A stretch of 56,135 nt of DNA from Bacteroidales bacterium. Lineage in GTDB: Bacteria; Bacteroidota; Bacteroidia; Bacteroidales; ML635J-15. The notes under the pieces were generated by a model. That model saw only the letters and a program-made list of their open reading frames with translations, was not told the DNA's origin and did not search any database. A program made the position numbers and the translations under genes. The stretch covers positions 1 to 56,135 of the forward strand of contig JAFGVU010000074.1 of assembly GCA_016937855.1 (NCBI GenBank), in the 5' to 3' direction. Below, one piece after another: positions 45,064 to 54,385 of the stretch; position 1 is the first letter of the stretch; the number at the start of each line of letters is the position of its first letter.

Positions 45064-46575
45064 ATGGGAAAAAAGCAATTTGAATTAAATCCTCATGTTC
45101 TTGAGAAGTGGTTAAAGAAGCCTTCAAAAGATTTTACTAAGCAGGATATTATTGATTTTATTGTTGGGAATGAAATTGAGATGCTAAACTTTCGTTATGT
45201 TGCAAGCGATGGGAAATTAAAGACATTAAATTTTGTCATTAATAGTTTGGAGCACCTTGATCAGATTCTATCTACAGGTGAGAGGGTTGATGGGTCTAGT
45301 CTATTTGCTTTTATTGGAGCAGGTTCGAGCGATTTGTATGTTGTTCCACGCTACAGCACTGCTTTTGTTAATCCTTTTGAGGAAGTGCCAAGCATTGATA
45401 TCCTATGTTCATATTATAATAATGAAGGAAAGCCTTTGGAGTCTTCTCCTGAATATATTTTGCGTAAAGCACATGCTGAGTTCAAATCATCTACAGGATA
45501 CAATTTTAAAGCATTAGGTGAGCTCGAATATTATATTATTGCCAATCGTGATGAAAATCAGCTTTTTCCTGCGGTTGATCAAAAAGGTTATCATGCCTCG
45601 GATCCTTTTGGTAAGTTTGAGTTTATTCGCAAAGAAGCCATGCATCTTATTGCAATGTGCGGAGGTAAAATTAAATATGGTCATTCCGAAGTTGGTAATT
45701 TTACTGATGAAAAATATTACTATGAACAACAGGAAATAGAGTTTTTACCTTGTGATGCCGAATCTGCTGCAGACCAAATGATTATTGCAAAGTGGATTTT
45801 GCGTAAGCTTTGTAATGATTACGAAGTAAATATTAGTTTCGCACCTAAAATTACTGTTGGCAAGGCAGGAAGTGGATTGCATATTCATATGATGCTAGAG
45901 AAAAATGGTAAAAATATGATGGTCGTTAATGATAAATTAAGCGATGATGCAAAAAAAATGATCGCCGGACTTCTCGATCTTGCCGGAGCTTTAACAGCTT
46001 TTGGAAATACTATTCCTACTTCTTATTTACGACTTGTCCCACATCAAGAAGCTCCAACAAATATTTGTTGGGGTGATCGTAACCGAAGCGTTTTGGTTAG
46101 AGTTCCTTTGGGCTGGACAGGTGAAATTAATATGGTAAAGGATGCAAATCCTCAAGAAACCGGAGAAATAAAAATGTTGGATAGTAAACAAACTGTCGAG
46201 ATTCGTAGTGGTGATGGTTCTGCCGATGTTTATTTATATATGGCTGGTATTATTGTTGCTGCTCAACATGGGCTGCAAATGCCAAACGCACTAGAATTGG
46301 CTGAAAAACTATATGTAAATGTTAATATTTTCCACGAAGAACATAAAGAAAAACTTGATAGCTTACAAGGATTGCCAGTTTCGTGTTACGAGTCTGCTTT
46401 GGCACTCGAAGAAAAGCGCGAGATATTCCAAAAAAGTGGCGTGTTCCAATCAGGATTAATCGATAGCACAATAAAAATGCTCAAATCACATAATGATGAG
46501 CACTTGAGCGAAGAACTTTATGGAAAACACGACGAAATTTATAAGTTGGTAATGAAGTATTTGCATTGTATGTAA
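45064..46575 (+). CDS. Glutamine synthetase (type I-like)
   Basis: A 503-residue enzyme making glutamine from glutamate, ammonia and ATP. It has the DGSS signature (TGERVDGSSLFAFIGAG), the metal/substrate segments LGELEYYI and GHSEVGNFTDE, the GKAGSGLHIHMML motif and the glutamate-binding RLVPHQEAPTNICWGDRNRS. It is the approximately 500-residue class, not the 700-residue GSIII of many Bacteroidota. I did not see the classical adenylylation tyrosine motif. It has its own terminator. No PII or ammonium transporter gene is adjacent. Confidence 0.9.
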   Translation: MGKKQFELNPHVLEKWLKKPSKDFTKQDIIDFIVGNEIEMLNFRYVASDGKLKTLNFVINSLEHLDQILSTGERVDGSSLFAFIGAGSSDLYVVPRYSTAFVNPFEEVPSIDILCSYYNNEGKPLESSPEYILRKAHAEFKSSTGYNFKALGELEYYIIANRDENQLFPAVDQKGYHASDPFGKFEFIRKEAMHLIAMCGGKIKYGHSEVGNFTDEKYYYEQQEIEFLPCDAESAADQMIIAKWILRKLCNDYEVNISFAPKITVGKAGSGLHIHMMLEKNGKNMMVVNDKLSDDAKKMIAGLLDLAGALTAFGNTIPTSYLRLVPHQEAPTNICWGDRNRSVLVRVPLGWTGEINMVKDANPQETGEIKMLDSKQTVEIRSGDGSADVYLYMAGIIVAAQHGLQMPNALELAEKLYVNVNIFHEEHKEKLDSLQGLPVSCYESALALEEKREIFQKSGVFQSGLIDSTIKMLKSHNDEHLSEELYGKHDEIYKLVMKYLHCM

Positions 46576-46618
46576 GTGATATTTGCATAATGTAAATTGG
46601 TCGCAAAGAAATTAAGTG

Positions 46619-46674
46619 AGCCTAGACAAAAAGTTGAAATTTAAAATAGACTTTTTATTAGGCTTATTTTTTTG
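46619..46674 (+). terminator. Terminator after glutamine synthetase
   Basis: AGCCTA-GAC-AAAAAGT and ACTTTTT-AT-TAGGCT pair around a 15-base loop and are followed by a T-rich run. It lies about 44 bp after the stop codon. Confidence 0.65.
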
Positions 46675-46797
46675 CAATAAAAATAGGATAATTGCGACAA
46701 ATTAAAATTATTTTACTATTTTTATAATGAAATATTTGAGAAAATTAATAAACTGTCGGGTAGTATCTTAATTGCCTGAATACTATTATTATTTAAT

Positions 46798-48921
46798 ATG
46801 GATGAAAGTTTAATAATCGGGTTGATTAATAATATTGCATTCGCATTGTGCTTTTCGATGTTATACGATTATTTCTGGATAAATGCGAAACATTTGCCGG
46901 GTATAGTTAAGCAGATTGTTCTAGGTTCAATTATTGGGGCAATTTGTATTGTTCTTATGATGACATCAGGAAAACTATTTCCCGGAATTTTCCTTGACAC
47001 TCGATCTGTTATTTTGTCAATTTCAGGTTTGTTCTTTGGTTTTATTCCAACTGCTGTTGCAATGCTCGTTGCTTCAGTTTACCGAATTTTTGTTGGAGGT
47101 GATGGAGTCTATATGGGAGTGGCTGTAATTATTAGTTCAGGAACTATTGGTGTTTTATGGGGAAGTCTGAAAAAATCATGGAGGGATAATAAACCTGTTT
47201 TTAATCTTTTAGCTTTAGGAACAATTGTTCATATTGCGATGCTATTGTGCACAACTTTTCTCCCTAATGGTCAAGTTGTTAAGGTTGCAAAATCTATAAT
47301 TATGCCTTTATTGTTAATTTATGTGCCAGGAAATGTGCTGTTGGGATGGTTGATGTTGCGTCAGGAAAAAAATGCAGAAAATCGCCTTGCCTCCAAGAGA
47401 TTGAGTGAATCGGAACGTAGATTTACCGAGTTGCTTAGTAATATCAACTTGCTTTCGATTATTTATGATTTAAACGGGAAAGTGAATTTTGCTAATAATT
47501 ATTTCTACGATCTGACGGGATATAAATCCAAAGAAGTTATAAATTATGATTGGATTCCACTTCTAATCGAAAGAAATCAAAGAAAAATTGTTCGTTCAAA
47601 AATGGTTAATCCTCAATTAGAGACCTTGTATGAGTTCGATATTCTAAGCAAATCGGGTGATACTATTAAAGTACTTTGGAATAACGTCGTTCTTAGGGAT
47701 GATTTTGATGAACCAATTGGTATTGCTTCTATAGGACAGAATGTTACAGCGCAAAGAGTTGCCGAAAGCAAACTAATAGAGGCAAAAGACTTAGCTGTCA
47801 AAAGTGATAAACTAAAATCAATATTTCTTGCAAATGTGAGCCACGAAATCAGAACGCCTCTTAATGCAATTGTAGGTTTCTCGGAATTGTTCGCAGATGA
47901 TAATGTCGATCAAGAAACCAGAAAAGAATACTACCAAATTATCAAATCTTCTTCTGATAACCTGTTAAGCATAATTAATGATATTCTGGATTTATCTAAA
48001 CTTGAGTCAAAACAGATGCAGTTAAATTTACAGGAGTTTAATCTAAGCAATCTAATGAACAGTACTTTTATGATTTTTAAAGAACATCCACTCTTAAAAG
48101 TCAAACAAGAAATAGAATTGGTTATGGATTTTCCCGAAAGCTTGCATAATTTAGTTTTTCTGTCTGATAGTGTCAGAGTTCAACAGGTGCTTGATAATCT
48201 TATTCTTAATGCGATTAAATATACAGAAAAAGGGACAATTAAATTTGGGGTTAATAGATTTAGTGATAAAGGGAATATTTGTATTGAGTTTTATGTGCAA
48301 GATACTGGTCTAGGAATCTCTCCTGAGAATTGTCAAATGATTTTTGAGCGATTTAGACAGGTTGAGGAGGATGTTTATCATCAGGGGGCCGGATTAGGCT
48401 TGAGCATTAGCAAAGGTATAGTGGATTTGCTTGATGGACAAATTTGGGTTGATTCTAAACTAGGTAAAGGAAGTAAGTTTGTATTTAATTTTAAAATCGG
48501 GAAGCATACAACTGTTGATGCCCGAAAATCGGTCGATGATAATGAGTTTGCCAATATCAATGGAAAAAAAATACTTGTAGGAGAGGATGACTATAATTCA
48601 TTCTATTTTATTAAAGTATTATTAAAGAATTTCGAAATTGAATTAATGCATGCTGCTAATGGCAAGCAGGTTGTAGAGATGGCGAGAGAATTTATGCCCG
48701 ACTTAGTTTTGTTGGATTTGAGTTTGCCCGAAAAATCAGGATTCGAATGTTTTGACGAGATTAAAGATATTTCAAACGAAATAAAAATTATTGCACAAAC
48801 TGCTTATGCATCAGAGGATGATAGAGATAAATGCCTGTCTTTGGGCTTTGATGAATTTATTAAAAAGCCGATAAAACGTTTCGATTTTTATAACATAATT
48901 AACGAGATTCTTAAACCATAA
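46798..48921 (+). CDS. Hybrid sensor histidine kinase/response regulator
   Basis: A 707-residue membrane sensor. Residues about 1-195 are a 5TM LytS-type receptor (FPGIFLDTRSVILSISGLFF; SVYRIFVGGDGVYMGV), followed by a PAS domain (about 215-330), a HisKA domain with the phospho-accepting histidine in NVSHEIRTPLNAIVGFSE, a HATPase domain (DNLILNAIKYTEKG, DTGLGIS, GAGLGLSISKGIV) and a C-terminal receiver with the aspartate in LVLLDLSLPEKSG. No output regulator gene is adjacent, so phosphate probably passes to a distant partner. Signal unknown. Gap 46576-46797 upstream holds the glnA terminator. Confidence 0.93.
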   Translation: MDESLIIGLINNIAFALCFSMLYDYFWINAKHLPGIVKQIVLGSIIGAICIVLMMTSGKLFPGIFLDTRSVILSISGLFFGFIPTAVAMLVASVYRIFVGGDGVYMGVAVIISSGTIGVLWGSLKKSWRDNKPVFNLLALGTIVHIAMLLCTTFLPNGQVVKVAKSIIMPLLLIYVPGNVLLGWLMLRQEKNAENRLASKRLSESERRFTELLSNINLLSIIYDLNGKVNFANNYFYDLTGYKSKEVINYDWIPLLIERNQRKIVRSKMVNPQLETLYEFDILSKSGDTIKVLWNNVVLRDDFDEPIGIASIGQNVTAQRVAESKLIEAKDLAVKSDKLKSIFLANVSHEIRTPLNAIVGFSELFADDNVDQETRKEYYQIIKSSSDNLLSIINDILDLSKLESKQMQLNLQEFNLSNLMNSTFMIFKEHPLLKVKQEIELVMDFPESLHNLVFLSDSVRVQQVLDNLILNAIKYTEKGTIKFGVNRFSDKGNICIEFYVQDTGLGISPENCQMIFERFRQVEEDVYHQGAGLGLSISKGIVDLLDGQIWVDSKLGKGSKFVFNFKIGKHTTVDARKSVDDNEFANINGKKILVGEDDYNSFYFIKVLLKNFEIELMHAANGKQVVEMAREFMPDLVLLDLSLPEKSGFECFDEIKDISNEIKIIAQTAYASEDDRDKCLSLGFDEFIKKPIKRFDFYNIINEILKP

Positions 48922-49002
48922 ATCCAATCCTATTGTAACTAAATGTGTAAGATATGCGTTGGAAGTGTTAAGATGTTATAACTTAAACGATTTGTATCTA
49001 AT

Positions 49003-49956
49003 ATGGATAAAAATGTAATGATAACTTGTGATAAACTTTGTAAAACCTATAAAGGAGAGCCCCATCCTGCAATAAATAACATCAGCTTAAATGTAAGTGC
49101 AAATACAGTTTTTGGCTTTTTGGGTCCTAATGGTGCCGGAAAAACTACAACAATAAAAATTTTGACCGGACTTATGAGACCTGATAGTGGTGAAGTAAAA
49201 ATTGCAAAGCAAATTGTTTCAGTCGATTCGGTCGATGTCAAGCAAGATGTCGGATATCTTGGGCAAGAACCGAAAATGTACCCTTGGATGAAGTGTAGAG
49301 AATTATTGCTTTTTGTTGGTAAATTATTTGGACTTGATCAAAGCGAAAGAAAAACACGTGCAGACAATCTTTTGCAAATGGCCGGATTAGCACACGCTGC
49401 TGACAAAAAAATATCAGCACTCTCGGGAGGAATGTTACAGCGCCTTGGAATTGCACAGGCTTTGATGGGAAATCCTAAAGTGCTATTTCTCGATGAACCA
49501 ACATCTGCACTAGACCCAATCGGAAGAAAAGAAGTGCTCGATTTTATCGCACAGATTAAAGAAAAATGCACTGTATTTATGTCAACTCACATATTGTCTG
49601 ATGTAGAACGTGTTTGTGATACTGTGGCAATAATTAATAAAGGGGAGATAGTATTACAGGAAAACATAAATAGCCTTAAATCCAGATTTGCCGAAAAAAT
49701 TGTTGAAATAGAAACCGTAAACTCAGAAGAACAGACTAGACTGATGAATATTCTCAAACTAAACAAAAGTTTAAATATATTAAAATCGGAAAATAGTAAA
49801 ATAATTATTCATCCTGAAAACCTTGAGAAGGAAAAACAAATATTGCTCGGTATTATAAAAGATCATAATATCGATATTGTTAAATTTCAATTGCAAAATC
49901 CTAGTTTAGAGGATGTTTTTGTTAAATTAGTAGGAGGGGCACAAGATGAAAACTAA
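49003..49956 (+). CDS. ABC transporter ATP-binding protein
   Basis: A 317-residue ATPase with Walker A GPNGAGKTTTIKIL, signature LSGGMLQRLGIAQ, Walker B VLFLDEPTSALDP and an H-loop in MSTHILSDVERVC. The 80-residue C-terminal extension is usual in exporters of the ABC-2/NosF-like kind. It overlaps the permease gene by 11 bp, and the overlap contains a strong GGAGGGG ribosome-binding site for it. Confidence 0.93.
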   Translation: MDKNVMITCDKLCKTYKGEPHPAINNISLNVSANTVFGFLGPNGAGKTTTIKILTGLMRPDSGEVKIAKQIVSVDSVDVKQDVGYLGQEPKMYPWMKCRELLLFVGKLFGLDQSERKTRADNLLQMAGLAHAADKKISALSGGMLQRLGIAQALMGNPKVLFLDEPTSALDPIGRKEVLDFIAQIKEKCTVFMSTHILSDVERVCDTVAIINKGEIVLQENINSLKSRFAEKIVEIETVNSEEQTRLMNILKLNKSLNILKSENSKIIIHPENLEKEKQILLGIIKDHNIDIVKFQLQNPSLEDVFVKLVGGAQDEN

Positions 49957-50710
49957 TATGTATTTTACACTGTTGACAAAGGAATTGGTTGAGCAAATGA
50001 AAAATGGAAAACTGATTATTTTTATTTTTGTTTTTGGATTTTTTGGTTTACTATCACCAATTTCCGCTAAGTTTATGCCCGATATTATCGCTAGCTTTAC
50101 CGAAACTCAAAACATACAAATCATCGTTCCAGAGCCAACTTGGCTAGATGCTGTAGGACAATACATTAAAAATCTTACTCAAATGTGTATGTTTATTGCA
50201 ATTATAATCTATATGGGGTTAATATCTCGGGAAAAAGAGACTGGTACATTGGTGTTCCTTTTGGTAAAGCCTGTGAAAAGAAGCACGTTTATTCTTGCGA
50301 AATTTAGCTCGGTTTTAATTGTTGCAATTATCAGCATGATTGGTTCTTTTGTTGCAGCTTCAATATTTTCGTATTTTTATTTTGATGGCTTTGATATTGC
50401 TGGGTTTGCAAAGTTAAATATGCTCATGCTATTATATCTCGTTAATATACTTTTTATTACTGTTTTGTTTAGCTCTATTTTTAAGTCTCAAATAATTGCA
50501 GGGATTTTATCTTTTGGAGCATTTCTAGTTTTGAGTTTAATGGCACAGATTGGGGCAGTGTCGAAGTTTATACCATCGGGATTGATGTCTGAAGCAAATA
50601 ATGCTATTGTCGGAAATCCTATAAATGCAGGAGTAGTTATTAGTAGTTTTTTGTTCTTGGTTTTGAGTGTTATTTTGTCTATTATTTTATTTAAAAAGTG
50701 GGAACCTTAA
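49946..50710 (+). CDS. ABC-2 type transporter permease
   Basis: A 254-residue membrane protein with six hydrophobic segments (LIIFIFVFGFFGLLSPI; MCMFIAIIIYMGLIS; VVISSFLFLVLSVILSIILF). The SREKETGTLVFLLVKPVKR segment after the second is typical of ABC-2/NosY-like permeases. It is translated from a start inside the ATPase gene (11-bp overlap) and together they form a full exporter. Substrate unknown. Confidence 0.9.
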   Translation: MKTNMYFTLLTKELVEQMKNGKLIIFIFVFGFFGLLSPISAKFMPDIIASFTETQNIQIIVPEPTWLDAVGQYIKNLTQMCMFIAIIIYMGLISREKETGTLVFLLVKPVKRSTFILAKFSSVLIVAIISMIGSFVAASIFSYFYFDGFDIAGFAKLNMLMLLYLVNILFITVLFSSIFKSQIIAGILSFGAFLVLSLMAQIGAVSKFIPSGLMSEANNAIVGNPINAGVVISSFLFLVLSVILSIILFKKWEP

Positions 50711-50780
50711 ACAATGTTTTCTGTTTATTTTTAAAAGACTTAACTAAATTTATTAAGTTGAGTATTAAAAATAGACAATT

Positions 50781-51236
50781 ATGAATGATGAAGAATGGAA
50801 TATTAAAAATTACATCGATAATCTACCTCAGGACAGAAAAGATGCTCTAATAAAAATCAGACAAACAATTAAAGAAAATCTTCCGGAGGGTTTCGAAGAA
50901 CAAATGGCTTATGGTATGCCATCAATTGTTGTTCCGCACAGTACTTATCCTGATGGATATCACTGTAAGCCTTCACAAGCATTACCATTTATTAGCTTTG
51001 CCTCACAAACGAATTACATAACTTTTAGCCACATGGGTTTATATGCCGATAATGAATTGATGAATTGGTTTAAAACTGAATATGATAATTATATCCCAAC
51101 AAAACCTGATATTGGTAAAAGTTGTATTAGATTTAGAAAACCCGAGCAAATTCCTTATGAACTTATTGCAGAACTCGTTAGCAAGATGACACCACAACAA
51201 TGGATTGATCTTTACGAGCAAAGTTTTAAGAAATAA
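50781..51236 (+). CDS. DUF1801 domain protein
   Basis: A 151-residue soluble protein with the DUF1801 pattern: YIDNLPQDRKDALIKIRQTI, EEQMAYGMPSIVVP, FISFASQTNYITFSHMGLY and GKSCIRFRKPEQIP. The family is widespread with a fold resembling YdhG and frataxin-like chaperones, but no settled function. It lies 70 bp after the ABC permease, probably as a separate unit. Confidence 0.85.
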   Translation: MNDEEWNIKNYIDNLPQDRKDALIKIRQTIKENLPEGFEEQMAYGMPSIVVPHSTYPDGYHCKPSQALPFISFASQTNYITFSHMGLYADNELMNWFKTEYDNYIPTKPDIGKSCIRFRKPEQIPYELIAELVSKMTPQQWIDLYEQSFKK

Positions 51237-51320
51237 TGAGGTTTACTGAATTATTATTTGGATCTTTCTTCAAATAATTAATAATTTTTGTAACTTTAGA
51301 TTAAATTTAAAACTTAAATT

Positions 51321-51737
51321 ATGAAATACATCTATTATTTGGCAATTTTATTGGGCCTTGGTGTTATGGTCTATTTTTATGGGATAAATTTCGACAATAT
51401 GTCGGAAACTATGCTTGTTAATTCTGTTCTATATTGGTATGTTCCACTAACTTTCGGGCTGTATGGAATTGCGGCATATAAAGTTAAAAAGCTTTCCGAA
51501 AGTCAATCTGGAAATGCTGTTCAGTTAATGTTCTCAGGCAAAAATATTGGACTGACGGTATTGGGATTATTTATTGTTGTATATACCGGGGTGATAGGAG
51601 TGTTTTTGTTTATTGTTCCATTGCTTGCTGTTAAAATAAAGTCCAAAGCTTACGATTTCTTAGTTGCTTTAATCGGTTCGCTTATTTGGTTGGTCGGATT
51701 ATGGGCATTCTTCTTTTTTCTTTGGTCATCATTATAA
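51321..51737 (+). CDS. Small membrane protein, unknown function
   Basis: A 138-residue protein with four hydrophobic helices (YYLAILLGLGVMVYFYGI; LYWYVPLTFGLYGIAAY; VLGLFIVVYTGVIGVFLFIV; VALIGSLIWLVGLWAFFFF). No family recognised. It is followed by the aminotransferase gene after 6 bp, so the two are probably co-transcribed. Confidence 0.65.
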   Translation: MKYIYYLAILLGLGVMVYFYGINFDNMSETMLVNSVLYWYVPLTFGLYGIAAYKVKKLSESQSGNAVQLMFSGKNIGLTVLGLFIVVYTGVIGVFLFIVPLLAVKIKSKAYDFLVALIGSLIWLVGLWAFFFFLWSSL

Positions 51738-51743
51738 CAAAAC

Positions 51744-52856
51744 ATGCATATAAAACCTTTTAAACTAGAACGATATTTTGCAAAATACGAATTTAGTACA
51801 AAGTATCTGATTTCGAGCTCCGATTGCGATGGATATAGTCTCGATTATATTCTTGCTTGCGCAAACTCAACAGAACGCGAATTGTGGGATAATCTGAAAT
51901 TCTCCTATACCGATTCAACTGGTTCCGATTTTTTGCGTGAGGCAATAAAAAATCATTACTTATCCATAAATTCTGACGAAATTGCAGTGATGTCTCCAGG
52001 CGAAGCAAATTTTATTTTGATGAATGTTTTGCTTAAAAACGGAGATGAGGTTGTTTGTATGTCGCCTGCATATCAAAGTTTGTATCAGGTAGCCGAAAGC
52101 CTTGGCGCAAAAGTTAAGTTTTGGTTGCCTCAGGAAACATCCGATGGCTTTTACTTCGATCCTGATATTCTTAATGAGCTGGTATCCGAGAAGACAAAAC
52201 TTATAATTGTTAATTTTCCTCATAATCCGACAGGCTTTGTCCCTAATGTAACTGATCTGCAAAAAATTGTAGAAATAGCAGAAAAATACAATATTGTACT
52301 GTTCTCCGATGAGATGTATCACAAAATTATTCATGATCCTAATTTTCAACTACCGGCTATTTGTGATATGTATGAGAATGCTGTAAGTCTTTGGGGTATG
52401 GCAAAATCGTTTGGCCTTGCCGGAATGCGATTTGGTTGGCTAGCGACCAAACGCAAAGATATTCTTAATGAGATTGTCGCATTTAAAGATTATCTTTCTA
52501 TTTGTAATAATGCAGCCGGAGAAGTACTGACTACAATTGCCTTAAATCACTCAGAGTGTTTTATTGACCCAAATATCAAAAAGATTTTAAAGAACAAAGC
52601 CATATTTGCTGATTTTGTTGAGGAAAATTCAGATTTGCTCGATTTTTATAACACCAGAGCTGGATCTACAGCATTTGTAAAACTGAAATCTAATCTAAAA
52701 TCTTATGAGTATTGTGAAAATTTGGTAAACAATTCAGGAATAATGATGATTCCGTCCGAAATGTTCGATTATGGGAGTTCACATATTCGAATTGGTTTTG
52801 GAAGAGAAAACTTTAGCGAAGTATTAAGCGTTTGGGAAGCTTTTATACGTGAATAG
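51744..52856 (+). CDS. PLP-dependent class I/II aminotransferase
   Basis: A 370-residue fold-type I aminotransferase. Visible features are NFPHNPTGFVP (Asn to the PLP ring), FSDEMYHKI (Asp to the pyridine nitrogen), the Schiff-base lysine in WGMAKSFGLAGMRFGW, and SSHIRIGFGRENF (carboxylate-binding Arg). Substrate cannot be assigned. The protein is a little shorter than AspC, as in many Bacteroidota aminotransferases annotated as MalY-like or unknown. It follows the small membrane protein by 6 bp. Confidence 0.88.
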   Translation: MHIKPFKLERYFAKYEFSTKYLISSSDCDGYSLDYILACANSTERELWDNLKFSYTDSTGSDFLREAIKNHYLSINSDEIAVMSPGEANFILMNVLLKNGDEVVCMSPAYQSLYQVAESLGAKVKFWLPQETSDGFYFDPDILNELVSEKTKLIIVNFPHNPTGFVPNVTDLQKIVEIAEKYNIVLFSDEMYHKIIHDPNFQLPAICDMYENAVSLWGMAKSFGLAGMRFGWLATKRKDILNEIVAFKDYLSICNNAAGEVLTTIALNHSECFIDPNIKKILKNKAIFADFVEENSDLLDFYNTRAGSTAFVKLKSNLKSYEYCENLVNNSGIMMIPSEMFDYGSSHIRIGFGRENFSEVLSVWEAFIRE

Positions 52857-52923
52857 CTATTTAGTACCTGATTGAATTTTGGAAAAATAATCCAGAAATC
52901 ATAGATAATATTCAAAATAAAGT

Positions 52924-53068
52924 GTTGTATTAAAACTACATAATAGTAATTATAATGTTGTATTAAAACAACAAAAAAAATAATTAATGTTGTAAGAAAA
53001 AGACAAAAAAGTTTAAAAATGTTTTAATAATACAATAATATAGTGTATATTTGTTGTATAAAAACAAC
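52924..53068 (+). repeat. Array of five 16-bp repeats at 32-bp period ahead of an AAA ATPase gene
   Basis: Copies start at 52924, 52957, 52989, 53021 and 53053 (steps 33, 32, 32, 32). The best copies are GTTGTATTAAAACAAC (52957) and GTTGTATAAAAACAAC (53053), with inverted ends GTTGT/ACAAC; 52989 and 53021 are degenerate. Spacers are 16-17 bp, AT-rich and unrelated. The last copy ends three bases before the ATG at 53072. Confidence 0.85.
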
Positions 53069-53071
53069 AGT

Positions 53072-54268
53072 ATGGAATCTTTAATACGTTATTCAGAAAG
53101 AAAGCTTAATAAAACCCTGATATCATTTTCGAGGTATTTGCTTGATGAAATTGAATGGGACGATACACTTATTGGGATAAAAGGCGCAAAAGGTACAGGT
53201 AAAACGACCATAATGTTGCAAAGGTTAAAGTCTGTTTATGGTAATTCGGATAAGGCAATGTATGTTTCGCTTGATAATTATTATTTCACAAAAAACAGAT
53301 TGTTCGATTTTGCAGAAGAATTTTATCTGATGGGTGGCCGAGCATTATTTCTTGATGAAGTTCATAGATACCCAACATGGTCAATAGAAATTAAAAATCT
53401 ATATGATATTTATGACGATTTAAAAATCGTTTTTTCCGGTTCCTCAGCTTTGCAATTACAAAAAGCCGAAGGAGACTTGAGTAGAAGGGCAGCAATATAT
53501 AATCTCCATGAATTGTCATTTAGAGAGTATCTTGAGTTAACAGGTAAAGGTGAGTTTGATAAGTTTTCGCTGAAAGATATTTTGGATAATCATAAAGAAA
53601 TAGCAAACTCTGTTATTGATAAATTATCAATCATTCCGGAATTTAGAAACTATCTTAAAGAAGGAGCATATCCATTTATAAAAACTGCAAAAGGCCAAGT
53701 TTATGACAGGCTGTTAAATACACTAAATGTTACGATAGAAAGTGAGTTGCAAATCATAGAGGGTATAAATTATAATACAGCCTATAAACTAAGACAACTT
53801 GTTGCAATATTGTCAGATTCTGTTCCTTTTAAAGTTAATATATCCGACTTAAGTCGAACAGTTGGTTTAAGCAGAGATGTTTTATTACGATTGCTTAAGG
53901 CATTAGACAGAGCAAATTTGATTAAAGGAATAAAAGCCGAAGGGTCTGCAATGGGATATTTAACAAAACCTGATAAAATATATTTGAATAACACCAATTT
54001 GCTTTTAGCTCTTAACTCTGTAGATAAAAATATTGAAGGTACTGTAAGAGAAACATTTTTTATGAACCAAATGATACAAGCTCATGAGGTTAAGTCTTCT
54101 AAAACCGGAGATTTTATTATTGATGACAAGTATTTGTTCGAGGTTGGTGGCGCAAAAAAAGGATTTGCTCAAATATCAAATATCAAAGATTCGTATATCG
54201 CAGCAGATAATATTGAAACAGGGGTTGGAAATAAAATACCACTTTGGCTTTTTGGTTTTATGTACTAA
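53072..54268 (+). CDS. AAA family ATPase (AAA_14-like), preceded by a repeat array
   Basis: A 398-residue P-loop ATPase with Walker A GIKGAKGTGKTTIMLQRL, Walker B ALFLDEVHRYPTW and sensor IVFSGSSALQ. A helical middle and winged-helix-like region (FKVNISDLSRTVGLSRDVLL) follow, and a C-terminal nuclease-like strand pattern (GDFIIDDKYLFEVGGAKKGF) in which the usual ExK reads ExG. It resembles the broken AAA/DUF4143 gene at 31299. Function of this class is unclear. The ATG at 53072 starts right after the array's last repeat; an apparent start at 53051 is a TTG and not used. The gene is not clearly in an operon. Confidence 0.85.
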   Translation: MESLIRYSERKLNKTLISFSRYLLDEIEWDDTLIGIKGAKGTGKTTIMLQRLKSVYGNSDKAMYVSLDNYYFTKNRLFDFAEEFYLMGGRALFLDEVHRYPTWSIEIKNLYDIYDDLKIVFSGSSALQLQKAEGDLSRRAAIYNLHELSFREYLELTGKGEFDKFSLKDILDNHKEIANSVIDKLSIIPEFRNYLKEGAYPFIKTAKGQVYDRLLNTLNVTIESELQIIEGINYNTAYKLRQLVAILSDSVPFKVNISDLSRTVGLSRDVLLRLLKALDRANLIKGIKAEGSAMGYLTKPDKIYLNNTNLLLALNSVDKNIEGTVRETFFMNQMIQAHEVKSSKTGDFIIDDKYLFEVGGAKKGFAQISNIKDSYIAADNIETGVGNKIPLWLFGFMY

Positions 54269-54385
54269 TTTACTTGATTACGATATTGATGTTTTAAGTC
54301 TCAATCAAATAAAAGCTAATTTTTAGCGTTTTTATTTAAACACTATACAACCAATTCGAAACAGATTTACACTTTATTGCAGAGT

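Noticed and set aside
49932-49940. Unusual regulatory motif before the ABC permease
   Set aside because: The GGAGGGG sequence is simply a good ribosome-binding site in the end of the ATPase gene, though strong for this phylum.
52924-53068. CRISPR array
   Set aside because: Repeats are only 16 bp, degenerate, with AT-rich 16-bp spacers, and no cas genes are in the window. The constant helical spacing and link to the start codon fit a binding-site array better.
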